From Pithys albifrons albifrons (taxonomy: Eukaryota; Chordata; Aves; Passeriformes; Thamnophilidae): 64,000 nt of DNA. The translations under genes were made by a program, and so were the position numbers. This document shows positions 15,001 to 27,533 of the stretch, piece after piece; the first letter of the stretch is position 1; each line of letters begins with the position of its first letter. Location of the stretch: NCBI RefSeq assembly GCF_047495875.1, contig NC_092462.1, positions 31,468,023 through 31,532,022 on the forward strand, read 5' to 3'. Below the pieces are notes generated by a model. The model was not told where the DNA came from, made no database searches, and saw only the letters and a program-made list of their open reading frames with translations.

Positions 15001-18000
15001 GTAAAAACATGCAAACCTACATGGCAATTAATCTTTGCTGAGGAGAGAAATGAGGTAGTAAAGAAGCAATGTGCTAAATTTTGCTCTCAAATTTCGTAGT
15101 GGGGCAAAAGCAAAGACTCAGATAAAGAAGATCTCTCTTCTTCCACAACACAGACATTAACATAATTTTCTTCTTTTTTGATGGTAAACAAAATTTTCTA
15201 TTAGAAGAGAGAAGAGTGCATCTGATATTCTCAGGAGAGGTTAATAGCAGCAACAGAAGCTTGTTCATGAGAGGATGTTGGGAGGAAGGTGATAGGGATG
15301 AAAGAAGACAGAAATGCATGGGAGTGTCCGGTGTCCTGACTTGCAGGAACCAATGCTGGAAGAAAGAGTCATGGGGAAGACTTCCGAATAAAGTGGAAGT
15401 GTGAATTGGTGAGAACCACAAGCTAGATCTTTTCTAAATCACAGAAAAGCCAGGGTAAGACACAATGTGTGGAGAACTTGACAAAACTCTGTGGCAGAAT
15501 CTACAGAGGAATCTGCTTTTTCTGTATCTCCTTGCTGGAATCTGTGGATAGGAAGGTGTCGTATTAATTTTATGTAATGGCAGATTCATCTAAACTTGCC
15601 ATCATCTACATTGTTAAGTAAAGAATTAGGATGTTATGCGAATGTGTAACATTGCCAATATGACAAAAACTTTCATAGATATTAGTGTGTGTTTACAGAT
15701 GAGAACAACCTTCCCTCCTCTGCCCCCCCTGCCTCCCCTGCCCCTATTTTTGGTATTTTTGATCTTGTCGTATGGATATTTTGGCCTGGAACACAGTTAA
15801 TGCTATTTAGGACAAATTCAGGAACTTCTCCAGGAGAGCTATTTTGGCAAGTTCTTACACACAGATCATGTCCCCAAGTCTTTGTGAACAACAAGGCGAA
15901 TATCACACAGACATTTTATAAGGACAAATTCGATACAATCTGAAAAAGCATTAAGGCCCCAACAGTGTATGATTTGTGTACCTGGGATCAATGGAACTAG
16001 GTGTTTAAACGTCACTGAGGGTTTGGGGAACAACTACACACATACTGGATTACCATCCAGATACTGATGTTGAGAAAAGTTACTCACACATCCTCATGAC
16101 ACCGTTAAGGACACATGGAATTGCTTTCATTCAAGTTTAGGTATCCACAGTGTACAGAGAGCTAACTGCTGAGGTTCCTACTACTGTTCAAAAAGGTCTT
16201 GTTAACAGTTGATGGTGTTTAGGGTGCAATTCATCCAGCCAAACATAACTATCTGTTTTAGGAGGGGTTGAATCAAGTTTTAAAACCCACTGGTTAGACT
16301 AAGTAGCTCTCTCCTGACATCAAAGGAAGTCTGGGATAACTAGCTCAGATACAAACACCTCCACCACAGACAGCCACACACAGCCTTTTGAGATGTTTTC
16401 ACATTTCTGCGGGGGATCGGATATCTCTTACCATTCCCCAGGCCCCTGGGATGATCATTCTGCAGCTTGCAGAGCAGAGAGGTGACACTGAAGAGCAGAT
16501 GAATCTTCCCAGCTCCAACCTGCGAAAACAGTGCTGCAGAGAGAGCTTCTTGCTGAAAGAAGGCTGTGGCAGTCAAATGTCCTGGGTAAAGGGAATAGAT
16601 TTTCAGAGAATGGGTGCAAAATTTCACTGGAGCATGAGGGAGGCTTTCAGATGATCTGGAAAAGTGGGAGCCAACACATTCCTTTGTGCCGAAACTGGGT
16701 GGGATGGATAAGCTGCTTGCACAGATGGTGCTCTGGCTGCTGGTCTAGCTGTGTGCAGTCACAGAACAGCTAGCCTTCCAACATGCTAAACCCCTACCCA
16801 CTTTTTTCCCAAGCCTCTTCCTAATCCCTCTCCTCCATCCTAAAATACCCCTGGCAATTAAAATGCCATAACTCTTTACAAAATGTGGGTGTGAATCGCA
16901 GGTAGCTAACAAAGGAAAACCAAGAGTGCATTTAGAACCCTGCTGGTTCAGTTCTGAGTGGGAGGCAGACTCTTTGCAATCAGAGCATTTTTCCAACCCT
17001 GTAAAGCTAGGCTGACAAGCTTAACTTGCTCACAACAGTGCCATCAGTCAAAAATGAGACAGTAAAGTTTCACTGTACCAGTAGATGTGACACCTGTAAT
17101 GGAAAGTATTCTGTCGGTGTATCAGCAAGGAGGAAGATGAAGCAGTTGAAACCTCTCAGCATTTCTGTGTATTAGTGTTTTAGTCATATGATTATATATA
17201 TGAGAAGGGGGCCATACAGGTTTGTTTCATTTAGCCTAAAATTTAGTCCTTCAGAAGTTCCAAAACTGTGCCAGAGTGCACAAATGAGACAGTAACTATG
17301 TCACTTTTTCAAATGAGTGATAACAGGTAAGGAAAGTGCTCTTTTCCAACTTCTTCAAGAATTAAGGTAATTTCTTAAGGACAAAAAAAAATGCATAAAA
17401 AGGAAATCCATTTATTTAATGCCATGTATTATTCCCAAATGACATTATTCCATAAAATGCCACACAGAAATACAGAATGGCATTGGATGAAGCCAGTGAG
17501 CACATCAGCACAGTTTGCAAATGTGTAAATGTGGAAAAATGAACTGAAAGAATGTGCTGAAAATTTATGAGAATTAATTCTCTTTTAACAACATGTGATA
17601 CTTGGACCTTAGCAATTTTGTCACTGACCCATGAACTGCAAGTGAGAAAACATTTCTTTATGTCAGATGACACAGTTTCATAAATCCCCAGAAACTGTTT
17701 TTAATTGCATCTTATTCTATGCTTACAACAAAGATACTGTGTTTTACTTGGCATTACATGTCAGACAGCTTTGTAACAAGGCTTGTCTTCATTCATCAAT
17801 GCCATTATTCATCAAAATAATTAAATTTCTGATAGGTTACTCTATCCACATTGATTCTCCCAAGCACCTCTTCAGGACCTATGCGCCAACCATACCAATA
17901 AACTTCTGCATCTTAATGTAGGCTGGCTGAGCAAGGGTCAGAAGATGACCCATTTCCTTGAGCTTAAGAGCAACATGAGAAGGTTTTCTCATGAAAAGAA

Positions 18001-20689
18001 TATCATATTGTGACAAAAAACCCCTCAAACCAAAACAAAATATATGGATATTTTTGAAACATAAGTTCATTAAAATATATTTCTGGGTAATTTATAGTCA
18101 ACTGCTTGCTCTACATGCAGTCAATACACTCTCTACAAAGAAGAAAAGTATGTATATAAACTTTGAGATCAGTTTTCTGTATTCTAAAAAACGTAGTTTG
18201 GAACACATATTTTTCATCTTTCCAGCTTAGTTCTGTTTTTCCCAAAGACTATTCATCAAACACTGCACAAATTTCATCAGCAAGTCAAAAACTGAGCTTG
18301 AAGAACATCCAATCAGTTTTAAAAACATACATATCACTTAAAAATAGTTACAAGAATAATTTTTAGGCAAAGCAAAGGGTAAGTGGCATTGCTGCTTTTA
18401 ACAGTCAAGGATTTCTATAATTAGAACTAACTGACATACATGCAAGCATACAGCAAGCAGATATAGTTGACTCACTTTTGGAAAATGTTTAGAGACACAT
18501 TGCTTTTCCAGCTACCAGAAACTGAGGACTGAAGTGTGTGCAATATTGAAGTTGTAAGCTATATCTGAGAATCTATTATCTATGATGAATGCTTGAGAAT
18601 AACCAGAGTGTGCTTGCCTTGAGAACATCTAGACATTCTTTAGAAATCGTAACAACTAGTTGTATGCTAAGCTTTCAATACCTTAATGAAGTGTTACCTT
18701 CCATGTTAAATTTTGGAGTTTACAGTAGAATTAAGGAAAAATAGGATTTTATGAATCTGAAGGGAAAACTGTCAAAAATGCAAGTAACAAAACAAAAGAG
18801 TAAAAATGGTTTATTCCTTTTATTTTTCAATCCAATTAACTATTTTGTCAGGCTCTTTGAATTCAGATGACAGAAAGTAGATCTTAATAAAGGTTAAGTA
18901 TTTCTGGTTGAAGTCATGAAAATAACATAGAAAACCCTGTGAAGAAATGACAATTTCTATATTCTTTGCAGAGAAAAGATAGCATGTTGGTAAAGAGAAG
19001 GAATAAGATGGCAAAATATATACTGAGAACAAAAAGAAATACCAAGAATGTGCTCATGGCATAAGAATTGCCCGTTTGGAATACATAATGAAGCAGTGGA
19101 CCTTAGAGGAAAAGAATGTGTTGAGTTACTTACAGACTGTATTATAGGTGTGTAACTACAAATAGCTGTGTTGATGTTAAATGGACAACTCTAGCCCTGT
19201 CATTTCTTAGATTAACTACTTAGTCTTACAGTGTTAACTTTCCTTGAATGAAACTAGTGTATACAATACAACAGATGTTTTGGGAAGACTGTTTGAAACA
19301 CAGCCTTCACCTCTGCCTTATGTGGAAACACTGCCTATGTCAGTCACCACCATCTAAGAGCAAGGAGGCAATTGAACTGAGCCTTTGGAGTAATAGTTTT
19401 TGAATTAGATGCACTAAACTGATTGTTTAACCATCAGTGGCTGCAAAGCACTGCTGTTAGTGACTCGAAGTTGGTACTTATACACACCTACCAATTTCTC
19501 TCATTGCCTGCTGATATGTATTTCATCATTCAAGGCAGACTGATTACACTTTTTTATGTGTACAGCTATTTCTTATTACTGCTTTTGAAAAAGAGACAGA
19601 AGAGGAATTGAACCTGTGCGAATGAAACTAAACTGAAGGGGAATGAGAACAAACAACAGTTTATAAATTTATTTCAAAATGTTCATAGGTCTATATAACT
19701 AGAAACTTCACTCTTTAGCTACTTAAACACATTTGCTCTGGCCTTTTAAGCCTATTAAGTTTACAGCATATGATCTCCATGTGGGTACCATATAACAGAT
19801 TCATGACAGATTCTTTCTGAAGGTCATGTTTCCTTTTTTCTTTCCATTTTATTTTTAAGAGTTTGTCCATGCTATGTAGAAAACTTAATTCCCTGAAATC
19901 TGACTCACTCCAGGAAAATCTACATGATTAAGGACTGGCAGAATTTGGGTCAAGTGAGTGGCATGCAGCACAGCACTGCTTTTAAAGGTCAGTGCTCAGG
20001 GGCCACTGGTTTCTTTTAAATTCAAACCTTATAGTAAATGAAATAAGGAAATTTTGTCTGGGGACAGGGAATAGGAAGAACTGCTGCCTTTTCTGTCTTG
20101 TTGATATTCATCAAGCCTTATTTGACACTTCAGCAAATCTGATGTTGGACCACGTAATGGACAAGGACTGGCAACTCTTTCCTAGTTCTAAGACTGAAAC
20201 AGAAGTCATTACTACTTCAAATCTGGGTACTACATGCAGACCTTTATTTTGCTCCTGAGAACTGGTAAACCTATGAGGAGCTGACAGAAATGCTTACTGC
20301 CCCCTCTGAAAAAAACCCTCTATGTTGAACAGAATTTGACAGGAACATTGTCTAACAGTAAAGAGTTGAACAGATACTGCTGGAGGCAAACTATGTATAT
20401 CGAGTATCTTACACCCTGTCACAAATCCCTACATGTGATTTACAGCAGAAACAACATAAATCTAACAGGCATTTTTTTTCAAGCTGTTAAACTAGATTAT
20501 CAGATGTCAGCTCAGTACATACACATACTCACAGCCAAAACTCATTTATAGGCTTGCCTTAAATAGAAAGCTGAGATTTAAAGTTCACAAAGCTCATTTA
20601 TTTAGTGCAAGTCAACTTACACAACCTAATTTGCAGTCTGTAACAATACACATCAAGAATTTAGCCAACAGGTTGAGAAGTAACTATTC
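12016..20689. other. Gene-free stretch
   Basis: I see no gene or recognisable transposon here. The composition is AT-rich with scattered short open frames (all under 100 codons) that show no domain and no splice-site or codon pattern suggesting exons. A pyrimidine-rich patch lies at about 15715-15745. Confidence 0.55.
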
Positions 20690-21184
20690 TCCTTTATTCA
20701 TCAGTTGTGAGACTGTATTTGTGGCCACAACAGTTCAGTTTGGGACTCAGTGCTAAAAAGACATTTGCAGACTGAAATAAGTAAGTCCAACAAAGGGCCA
20801 CCAAGATGACTGAGGCTGGGCCACATAACATTCAAAGTGGGGTTGAAGGAACTTGAGTTTGTTCAACCTTGAGAACATCAAAGCTAAAGAAAAATCTTAC
20901 TACTGTTCACAACTGGGAAGAGCATAGGACTAGGACAAGAGATATTTGGTACAAGCTGGAACACAGGAAAGTCTGACAACACAAAAAAATTTGTCTTACT
21001 GTGAGAGTTGTCATATCCTGGGATGATCTGCCCAGTGAGGGCAGTATCTCTCACTTTAGAGATACTTGAAACTCTCCTAGAGTTGTCTGGGACAACCTGC
21101 TGCATCTAGATCTGCTTTGAGCATAAGACTGGACATGAAGCTCTCTGGAAGTTCCACCCTACTCATATGGTTCTGTGATTTGAT
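20690..21184 (+). repeat. CR1 LINE 3' end, old copy
   Basis: The order of diagnostic CR1 3' segments is kept although diverged. There is a 'gggccaccaagatgactgag' type segment (about 20796). It is followed by 'gttcaaccttgagaacatca' (about 20861), then 'tggacatgaagctctctgga' in the 3'UTR part, ending near 'ggttctgtgatttgatg' at 21168-21184, a decayed form of the CR1 ATTCTGTG tail. The copy is truncated at its 5' end, as is typical for LINEs, and carries no intact reading frame. Confidence 0.75.
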
Positions 21185-22929
21185 GACTCATGGCTTGTCA
21201 TGGTTTATGGGATAGAAATTCAAGTGTGCACAAAGCAAAATATCCACAGTTGCTTTGCAGGTGGTCACTTAGCAGCACATTTCATACTAAGCAGCCCATT
21301 TGCTATTTGACTCCTTCTGCCCTTGATGAGTTTTCATGGGCTTTTGGTTCAAGGCAGTGTTTCATGGCGTCATTAAATTCCACTCTTTTATAAGCAGTAA
21401 ACACTGATGATGTTTATTAGAAATGCACTTCCATTAAGCATTTCAGTTGTGCTTGAATATAGAATTGCCTTGTAACAGGGCATAGCACCTTCTTTCCCTT
21501 GCATGGAAAGCCAGTCCTTACTCGCTTAACAGCTTCTAGGAACTTACACTTCCTGACTTCCTCCAGGAATCTGGAAGAGTAAGTAAGAAACAGCCTTCCC
21601 TTAGCTATGGGATCCTGAGCTGGATAGATTGTAAAGATTTGTAGCTACTTTCACTACACTCTCCAAGACATTAGGAGCAGTAAAAATTTGTTAAGTTAGA
21701 AAGAGTGTGCAGAGTAGGGCATAAAAGCAATACTTCTGAGATTAGTGGAATGCCACTGTTGACTATTTGTAAGAGAAGGAAAGAGAAGAACCGGAGGCTG
21801 TTACAGCCATGTATTACACAAGTGCTCTTAATTACTAAAACTCATGGCATGCATTTATATCTGTTGATACATCAAAAAATAATTCCTACAGTTAGATTGA
21901 CATGGGAAATGCAATAAACAGGGATAGGAGAATTGAAACTCCTGGCTCTTTATTTAGTCATCAAAGAAATCTATTTTGCAATAACCTAGGGGCATTCCAT
22001 TAACAGTCTCAGAAATGCTGAAGGACTAAGAGCAAGGCCCTTCCTGAAGAGATATCCTGAATTAGTAAAGATCCAAGGGGCTTCTCAAGATGTGTTTTGA
22101 ATTTCAAAACCAACTCTAAATCACTGAAGTTATTCCTTTATGCCCCATTTACACTCTCTGCTTTTGATAAGGGCATAATATTAAGCTAGAATGAAAGCAA
22201 GGAGCATTACCTTTGACCAAGAAAGAGCTTTTGCACAGTTTCCTTTGGAAAAAAAAAAAGGAGGACAGAAAAGGGAAGATTTTGTTGGTGATCCTTGAAA
22301 CTATCTTAAACATGAATGCAAATTTACCTAAATGACAGGAAATAAAAGAGCATTCCTATCCTGGAGAGAAGCTTGTGTAAGGTTTGGAAAGAGAACTGCT
22401 AAAGTGTCAGCAAGGCACAGAGAAAGCAAAGCCTCCCAGTTCCTATTCTTGTGAGCTGAAGCCCTGAACCAGGGCTGAAGCATTATTTGGGGAATTTCTC
22501 GAATACCAGAAATTATACCTAGAGAGAGGCATCAGACATGCAGCAAAATACTAAGCAGATCCTATTGATGATTTAACGAAGCTGGTGGACCCTACAGAAG
22601 GGCAGCAATGCTGGCTGGAGCTAGTCTCAGTCAATCTGACTGGCAACAGACCTTTGCTGAAAGGTTATTAAAATAGAACTAAATAAAAGCAGCAGCTATT
22701 GTCTTTACCTTTCCAGCCTTGTAAATAAATATGAGGTATTTTATTTTGCTCTTGACAGAATATGTATTATTAATCCTTACACCTGCTCTGGCAACAGCCA
22801 CATCTTCTGAGGAACAGCAAATCTGTGTACGTTGGGGTGCTAGGAACCGAGGATTTATTTGGAGCAAAAGGATCCCCTTTATGCTGCCCCAGAAGGCATC
22901 TTGGGGACTGGGAAAACTAGGAAGCGGGC
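21185..22929. other. Gene-free stretch upstream of NPY2R promoter
   Basis: No gene or transposon is recognised. This is AT-rich DNA leading into the sharp rise in GC content that begins close to 22930. Proximal enhancers of NPY2R could lie here, but nothing specific is visible. Confidence 0.5.
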
Positions 22930-23159
22930 TCGGACGTGTGGTGCCTATACCAGCTCGAATCTGGCACGATCCCCCAATCCCTCCAGATTCCCATTTTCAG
23001 GGCGGCAGCGCTGCAGCTGTTGCCTGCCGACTGAGAGGCTGCCCGGACATCCCGGCAGCGCTGTCCCTGGCAGCGCTGTCCGCATCCCCTTTCCCCGCGC
23101 CCGGCGCCCGGCGGGCGGAGCCGGCGCCGCGCCCCGCCCGGCCCTGCCCCGCCCGCCCG

Positions 23160-23258
23160 GCGTGCGGGGGCCGCCGCCGCCGCCGCCGCCTCCAAACTTT
23201 CGACGGGTCGAGCCGCGCTGCTGCCCCATCCAGCGCCCGGGAGGAGAGAGCCGCCCCG
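23160..23258 (+). other. NPY2R: Probable non-coding exon 1 of NPY2R (start approximate)
   Basis: The 3' end is set by a consensus splice donor, CCG|GTGAGTG, with GT at 23259-23260. The 5' end is only an estimate because the transcription start cannot be read from sequence alone. There is no ATG between 23160 and the donor, so the leader would be free of upstream start codons. A second good donor, AAG|GTGAGA at 23434-23435, would give a longer alternative first exon. Confidence 0.5.
23171..23190 (+). repeat. CCG trinucleotide run in promoter/leader
   Basis: Six perfect CCG units plus two bases lie inside the CpG island, just upstream of or within the presumed first exon of NPY2R. GC-rich triplet runs of this kind are often length-variable. 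Confidence 0.85.
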
Positions 23259-26200
23259 GTGAGTGTGCGAGGGGAGGGCGGCGGCGGGACCGTGCCGTGG
23301 GAGGCGGGAGCAGCCGCCGCTCTGCGGAGTGAGTGGGCTCCGCTCCGCGCCCTGCCCTGCCCTGCCCTGCGGGACCGGCTCCCGTGGCAGCAGCCGGCCG
23401 TGGCCACGCTCCTCTCCCCGGGGCAGGAGGAAGGTGAGAACAGGAATGGGGGGACCGAGGAGCGCGGGCGGCGCGGGGCGTCGGCGGGACGCCCGCAATG
23501 CCAGGGCACGGGTGTCTCCCGCCGGGCACGGGTGTCTTTCCTCAGGGACGGCGCCGGGGGGAGGACAGCGGCGCCGCACCCCAGAGGCATGTGTGCTCGC
23601 ACCTTCGCCTCCAGCAGCCCCAGACCCTTTACCAGCGCAGGCACTGCGGTCCTGGTGGGAATGCTGCTTGCTAATGTAATCACGTATTCTGCCCTTTCTG
23701 CTTACTTGTTCTGAGAACCGATGTAAATTCTCTCTGGGCCTTCCTCTGCTGAAAGTTAGATGCTATTTGATGCCTGCCCATGAGGATCTGGTTGCCGAGG
23801 GGAAAAGAAATTGGACAAAACCCCCAGAGTGGTGCAGTATGCAAGGTGTGCCCATAAATGCACACATGGAGAGTTTATATTAAAACAGAACAGAAAGGGT
23901 CCTTTCAAACACTGCATTGAGTCTCAAATGCCACTTGGGTTTTATCCACATTCTTTTAAAGCAGCTGGTACTTTGCCCACATAACTGTCCCACTGACAAT
24001 GTCAAACTTGTCCAATTTATTTCATCGCTTGCGGCCATGCCAGTTCATCTCTGCTTGAAACCATGGCTGTCCCTTTTCTCTCCCTGAGCGTTCTGTTATT
24101 GACAAGACCAAAGCGTCTTTCATCAACCCGAGCAGGGTAGTAACAAATAAAAGTGTCAGAACAAAAGAAGGCTTTGCTGAAAGGAAAGAGTTGGAAGTGG
24201 GAATCAACAGAAAGCCAGGGAGTAGAGAAATGTGTGAAAATACTTTTGGGAAAGAAAGGATGCTATGTTACTTGGCTAAGCTGCATCCCTCTGCCTGGAT
24301 TATGGCAAAGAAGGGAAAAGAAAAGTGAAATCTCCTATCTCTCTCATCCTTCTTCTTCGATGTGTAAATATGACCTGCTCTTACTTTGCACCAAAGAAAT
24401 TACAAGATTCTGGTGCATCTATCAGTCCTGGGACTTCACCAAATCTCTACTCTAGTAATATCTGCAAGCATAATTCCTGTGTGTACATACACGGGTTGAA
24501 GGAAAACTCTCAGCAAAGTTCTGAACCTCTGCATAGCCTGGGCTGTGCAAATTGTGGTGGATCTCTTACATTTTTAACCTGGTGAACTAAAGGTGTATTG
24601 ATGAGGAATCCCTTCCTGCCACCCGTGCTTAGTCTTGTAGTTGAAAACGGATTATGTTACTGAAATCAGCAGAGTACACTGGTATGAACAGCTGGCACAT
24701 CTCAGCTATGTATGTTTCACATCTCAGGCTTACACTATTAATTGTCAAGTAAATGTAGACTAAACAGTGTGGCATAATTCTCACCTGTTTAGCTGGGGGA
24801 AAAATACCTTTCAGGTCATGTGGTCGATCTGTTGGTTTTGCAAAAAAAGAGCTTGCACCAAGAAATTCTTTGGGATATTTTGTGAGCTGGAAGCAAGCAC
24901 AGAGGGCTCAGTCACCTGCTGGTAGTCAATCCTACTTTCTCAGTGTGGAAACTGCACCACAGATGTCGCTCATAGTTACTGGAAACAGAGGTGGGTACCT
25001 CTGTTCCTCTGAAACATTCCTCTGCAAATGGAGGGAAATTACTTGATCTGATTAAAAAAAAAGTGCAAGAATTTAAACAAAACCTATATGAATCCAAACA
25101 TATTAATAGTTAGACTGTTTCTTTAGATGCATGAGAATTTAAGATGGGTTAAACTGTGTGTAACACCTAATGTCCAGAAAAGAACAATTCATCTCTACTC
25201 TTGCATTCCTTAGGGGGTGTATCAACAGGGAAGTAGAGTGAGTAACTCAGGTTTGGCTTTCTCCTCAGTGGCAAACAGTGGTGTTTTCTTTGTGAGCCTG
25301 CTTGGCCCTGGCAATTTCTTCCTATTTTCCCAGGTCAAGGCAAGTAGTCCCCAGGTGCATGGTTCTTGCTTAACTGGTGCTCTTGGCAGTTTCCACGGGG
25401 ACATGCATGTTTTGCATAGGACTGAAGTCCAAGTCAGCAATGAATTGTAAACCATCCATGTATTGTGCCTACTGAGGTCTTATGGTAACATAGAATTTGT
25501 GTCAGCCTGTGTAAAGAAGGAAACAAAGTGTAATTTTGATGCCAGTGGTGAAATTCTTACTGACATCAGCAGGGGAGTTCTTTGCTCTTCTTTAGGACTG
25601 CAGTCAGAAATGAATGCCTGATTGGCAGCCTCCAAGGAGCTGTGTTTTCTCAAACATTACACAGAAAAAGAATATTAGGTATAACTGTGTTTTAATTGTT
25701 TCTGGAGTTGATTTCAGCATGAATGTTACACAGTAATTTCAGAGAAATTATATTATTTCAGTTCTGTTACAGTGGTATTTTTACTTACCTTGTAGAACAA
25801 ACTGTTCTAAAAGAAAGTTTCTTAAGGAAAGATCCCAGTAACTAGCTCACTGGTATTAAGGAGGGGCATAAACCTGTAAGTATTTAGTAACTATTTAAAG
25901 GAAAACACTTTTCGTTAAGGAAAAACTGGAAGATTATTGTGCTAATAACAGTCTGGATGATGCTGTTCCATGTAGAATTCTCATAGATATTAATGGAAGT
26001 TTTGTGCTAGATCAGCAGTAGTTTTAGGTAGTGGATTGTAAAAAATTATATGGTGCCCAGCAGGATCTTAATCCTTCTGCATTTACTTACGCAAACTTTG
26101 TCTTTAAAATGCTTTTGAAATCTGTCCCTATTTTCAGCAGGAATCATGCCTGAATAATATTCCGGGATTGGCCTTCAAATGTAAGGGCAGCAGAATTTAA

Positions 26201-26339
26201 ATATATTAAGACAGATCTTCTCTTAATCCTGCGATGTAACACATGGGTTACGAAAGAGCTGTAGGTTCAGCTTGTTGCTTCTTGTCTTAGCCATTTTGGA
26301 CTGATTTTTCCACTTGTTCTTGTACTTTTTTGTTTTCAG
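23259..26339 (+). other. NPY2R: 5'UTR intron of NPY2R
   Basis: The proposed intron runs from the donor GTGAGT at 23259 to a strong acceptor, a T-rich tract ending in TTTTCAG with AG at 26338-26339, 36 bases before the receptor ATG. This reproduces the known vertebrate gene plan, with an intron in the leader and an intronless coding region. Past the CpG island, the intron interior shows no gene, RNA gene or recognisable transposon. Confidence 0.65.
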
Positions 26340-26375
26340 GGGCAGCTCTTTGGCTCAAACCAGGCTGCTGCAAGG

Positions 26376-27533
26376 ATGGGGCCCCTAGAAGCACTAGGTG
26401 AAGAAAACCAGACAGGTGAAGTGAAAATGGAGCTGTTCACTAAGCTGCACTTGCCAAGATACACCACTCCACTCAATGAATTGGCTCTGGACCCTAAACC
26501 AGAACTGAAGGACAGCACAACACTAGTTGAAGTGCAGATAATTCTCATCTTTGCTTACTGCTCCATCATCCTGCTGGGGGTGATTGGAAACTCCCTCGTG
26601 ATCCATGTGATCCTCAAGTTCAAAAGCATGCGCACAGTGACTAACTTTTTCATTGCCAACCTGGCTGTGGCTGACTTGCTGGTGAATACACTGTGTCTAC
26701 CCTTCACTTTGGTTTATACGCTGTTGGGCGAATGGAAACTGGGCCCAGTCTTGTGCCACCTGGTGCCTTATGCCCAGGCACTTGCTGTTCATGTGTCTAC
26801 TGTTACTTTGACTGTGATCGCTCTAGATCGTCATCGCTGCATCGTCTACCACTTGGAAAGCAAAATCTCTAAGCGGATCAGTTTCCTGATCATTGGAATT
26901 GCCTGGGCAGTCAGTGCCCTGTTGGCAAGTCCTCTGGCCATCTTCCGTGAGTACTCGTTGATTGAGATCATTCCTGACTTCAAGATTGTGGTCTGTTCTG
27001 AGAAATGGCCAGGGGAGGGGCAGCTCAACTATGGCACCATCTACAGCATCTCCATGCTCCTGATCCAGTATGTGCTGCCTCTGGCAGTGATCTCTTATGC
27101 CTACACGCGTATTTGGACCAAACTCAAGAACCATGTTAGTCCTGGGGCAGGGAGTGACCACTACCACCACCGGCGTCGGAAAACCACCAAGATGCTGGTG
27201 TGTGTGGTTGTGGTGTTTGCTGTCAGCTGGTTGCCGTTTCATACCTTCCAGCTAGTCAGTGACATTGACAGTCAGGTTTTAGACCTGAAAGAGTACAAAC
27301 TGATCTACACAGTGTTTCATGTCATTGCCATGTGCTCAACGTTTGCTAACCCCCTTCTCTATGGCTGGATGAATAACAACTACAGGACGGCCTTCCTCAC
27401 AGCCTTCCAGTGCGAACAGCGGCTGGACTCCATTCACCCTGAAGTATCAGCAGCTTTCAAATCCAGGAAGAAACTAGAAGCAAAAAGGATTCAGTTCCCT
27501 GGGGACTCTTTCACACAGCCCACCAATGTCTAA
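26376..27533 (+). CDS. NPY2R: Neuropeptide Y receptor type 2 (Y2)
   Basis: A 385-residue class A G-protein-coupled receptor for neuropeptide Y and peptide YY. Y2 receptors couple to Gi/o and act mainly as presynaptic autoreceptors in the plasma membrane. The frame is intact and intronless. The extracellular N-terminus carries an N-glycosylation site (NQT, N11). Landmarks in order: N72 in GNSLV (TM1); D100 in LAVAD (TM2); C127 and C207, the expected disulphide pair; DRH at 151-153 ending TM3; W177 (TM4); P235 (TM5); W285-L-P287 (TM6); NPLLY at 325-329 (TM7). C346 is a likely palmitoylation site, and the tail ends in TNV as in human Y2. The ATG at 26376 has A at -3 and G at +4, and the length fits the family (human about 381). 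Wording such as FKSMRTVTNFF and YRIW-like YTRIWTKLKNH separates it from Y1/Y4/Y5. H139, Q231 and F288 are bird-type residues. Confidence 0.98.
   Translation: MGPLEALGEENQTGEVKMELFTKLHLPRYTTPLNELALDPKPELKDSTTLVEVQIILIFAYCSIILLGVIGNSLVIHVILKFKSMRTVTNFFIANLAVADLLVNTLCLPFTLVYTLLGEWKLGPVLCHLVPYAQALAVHVSTVTLTVIALDRHRCIVYHLESKISKRISFLIIGIAWAVSALLASPLAIFREYSLIEIIPDFKIVVCSEKWPGEGQLNYGTIYSISMLLIQYVLPLAVISYAYTRIWTKLKNHVSPGAGSDHYHHRRRKTTKMLVCVVVVFAVSWLPFHTFQLVSDIDSQVLDLKEYKLIYTVFHVIAMCSTFANPLLYGWMNNNYRTAFLTAFQCEQRLDSIHPEVSAAFKSRKKLEAKRIQFPGDSFTQPTNV

Larger units (their letters stand above)
22930..23600 (+). promoter_or_regulatory. NPY2R: CpG island promoter of NPY2R
   Basis: GC content rises abruptly to a dense CpG-rich block, the only one of its kind in the window outside the provirus. 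It lies about 3 kb upstream of the receptor coding exon on the same strand. GC boxes (Sp1-type CCCCGCCC) occur around 23131-23160. A perfect CCG run lies at 23171-23190, a (CCCTG)4 run at about 23351-23370, and a 14-base unit GGGCACGGGTGTCT is repeated at 23504 and 23524. No clear TATA box is seen, consistent with a CpG-island promoter. NPY2R genes in other vertebrates also have an untranslated first exon. The link to this gene is inferred from position, orientation and matching splice sites. Confidence 0.75.

Noticed and set aside
22731..23714. 327-codon open frame across the CpG island (+), with long minus-strand frames at 22917-23683
   Set aside because: GC-rich DNA lacks stop codons by composition. 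The translation is low-complexity Ala/Arg/Pro with no domain, and the region behaves as a promoter and leader.
26823..27242. 139-codon minus-strand frame inside NPY2R
   Set aside because: Antisense shadow of a conserved receptor coding region; no domain of its own.
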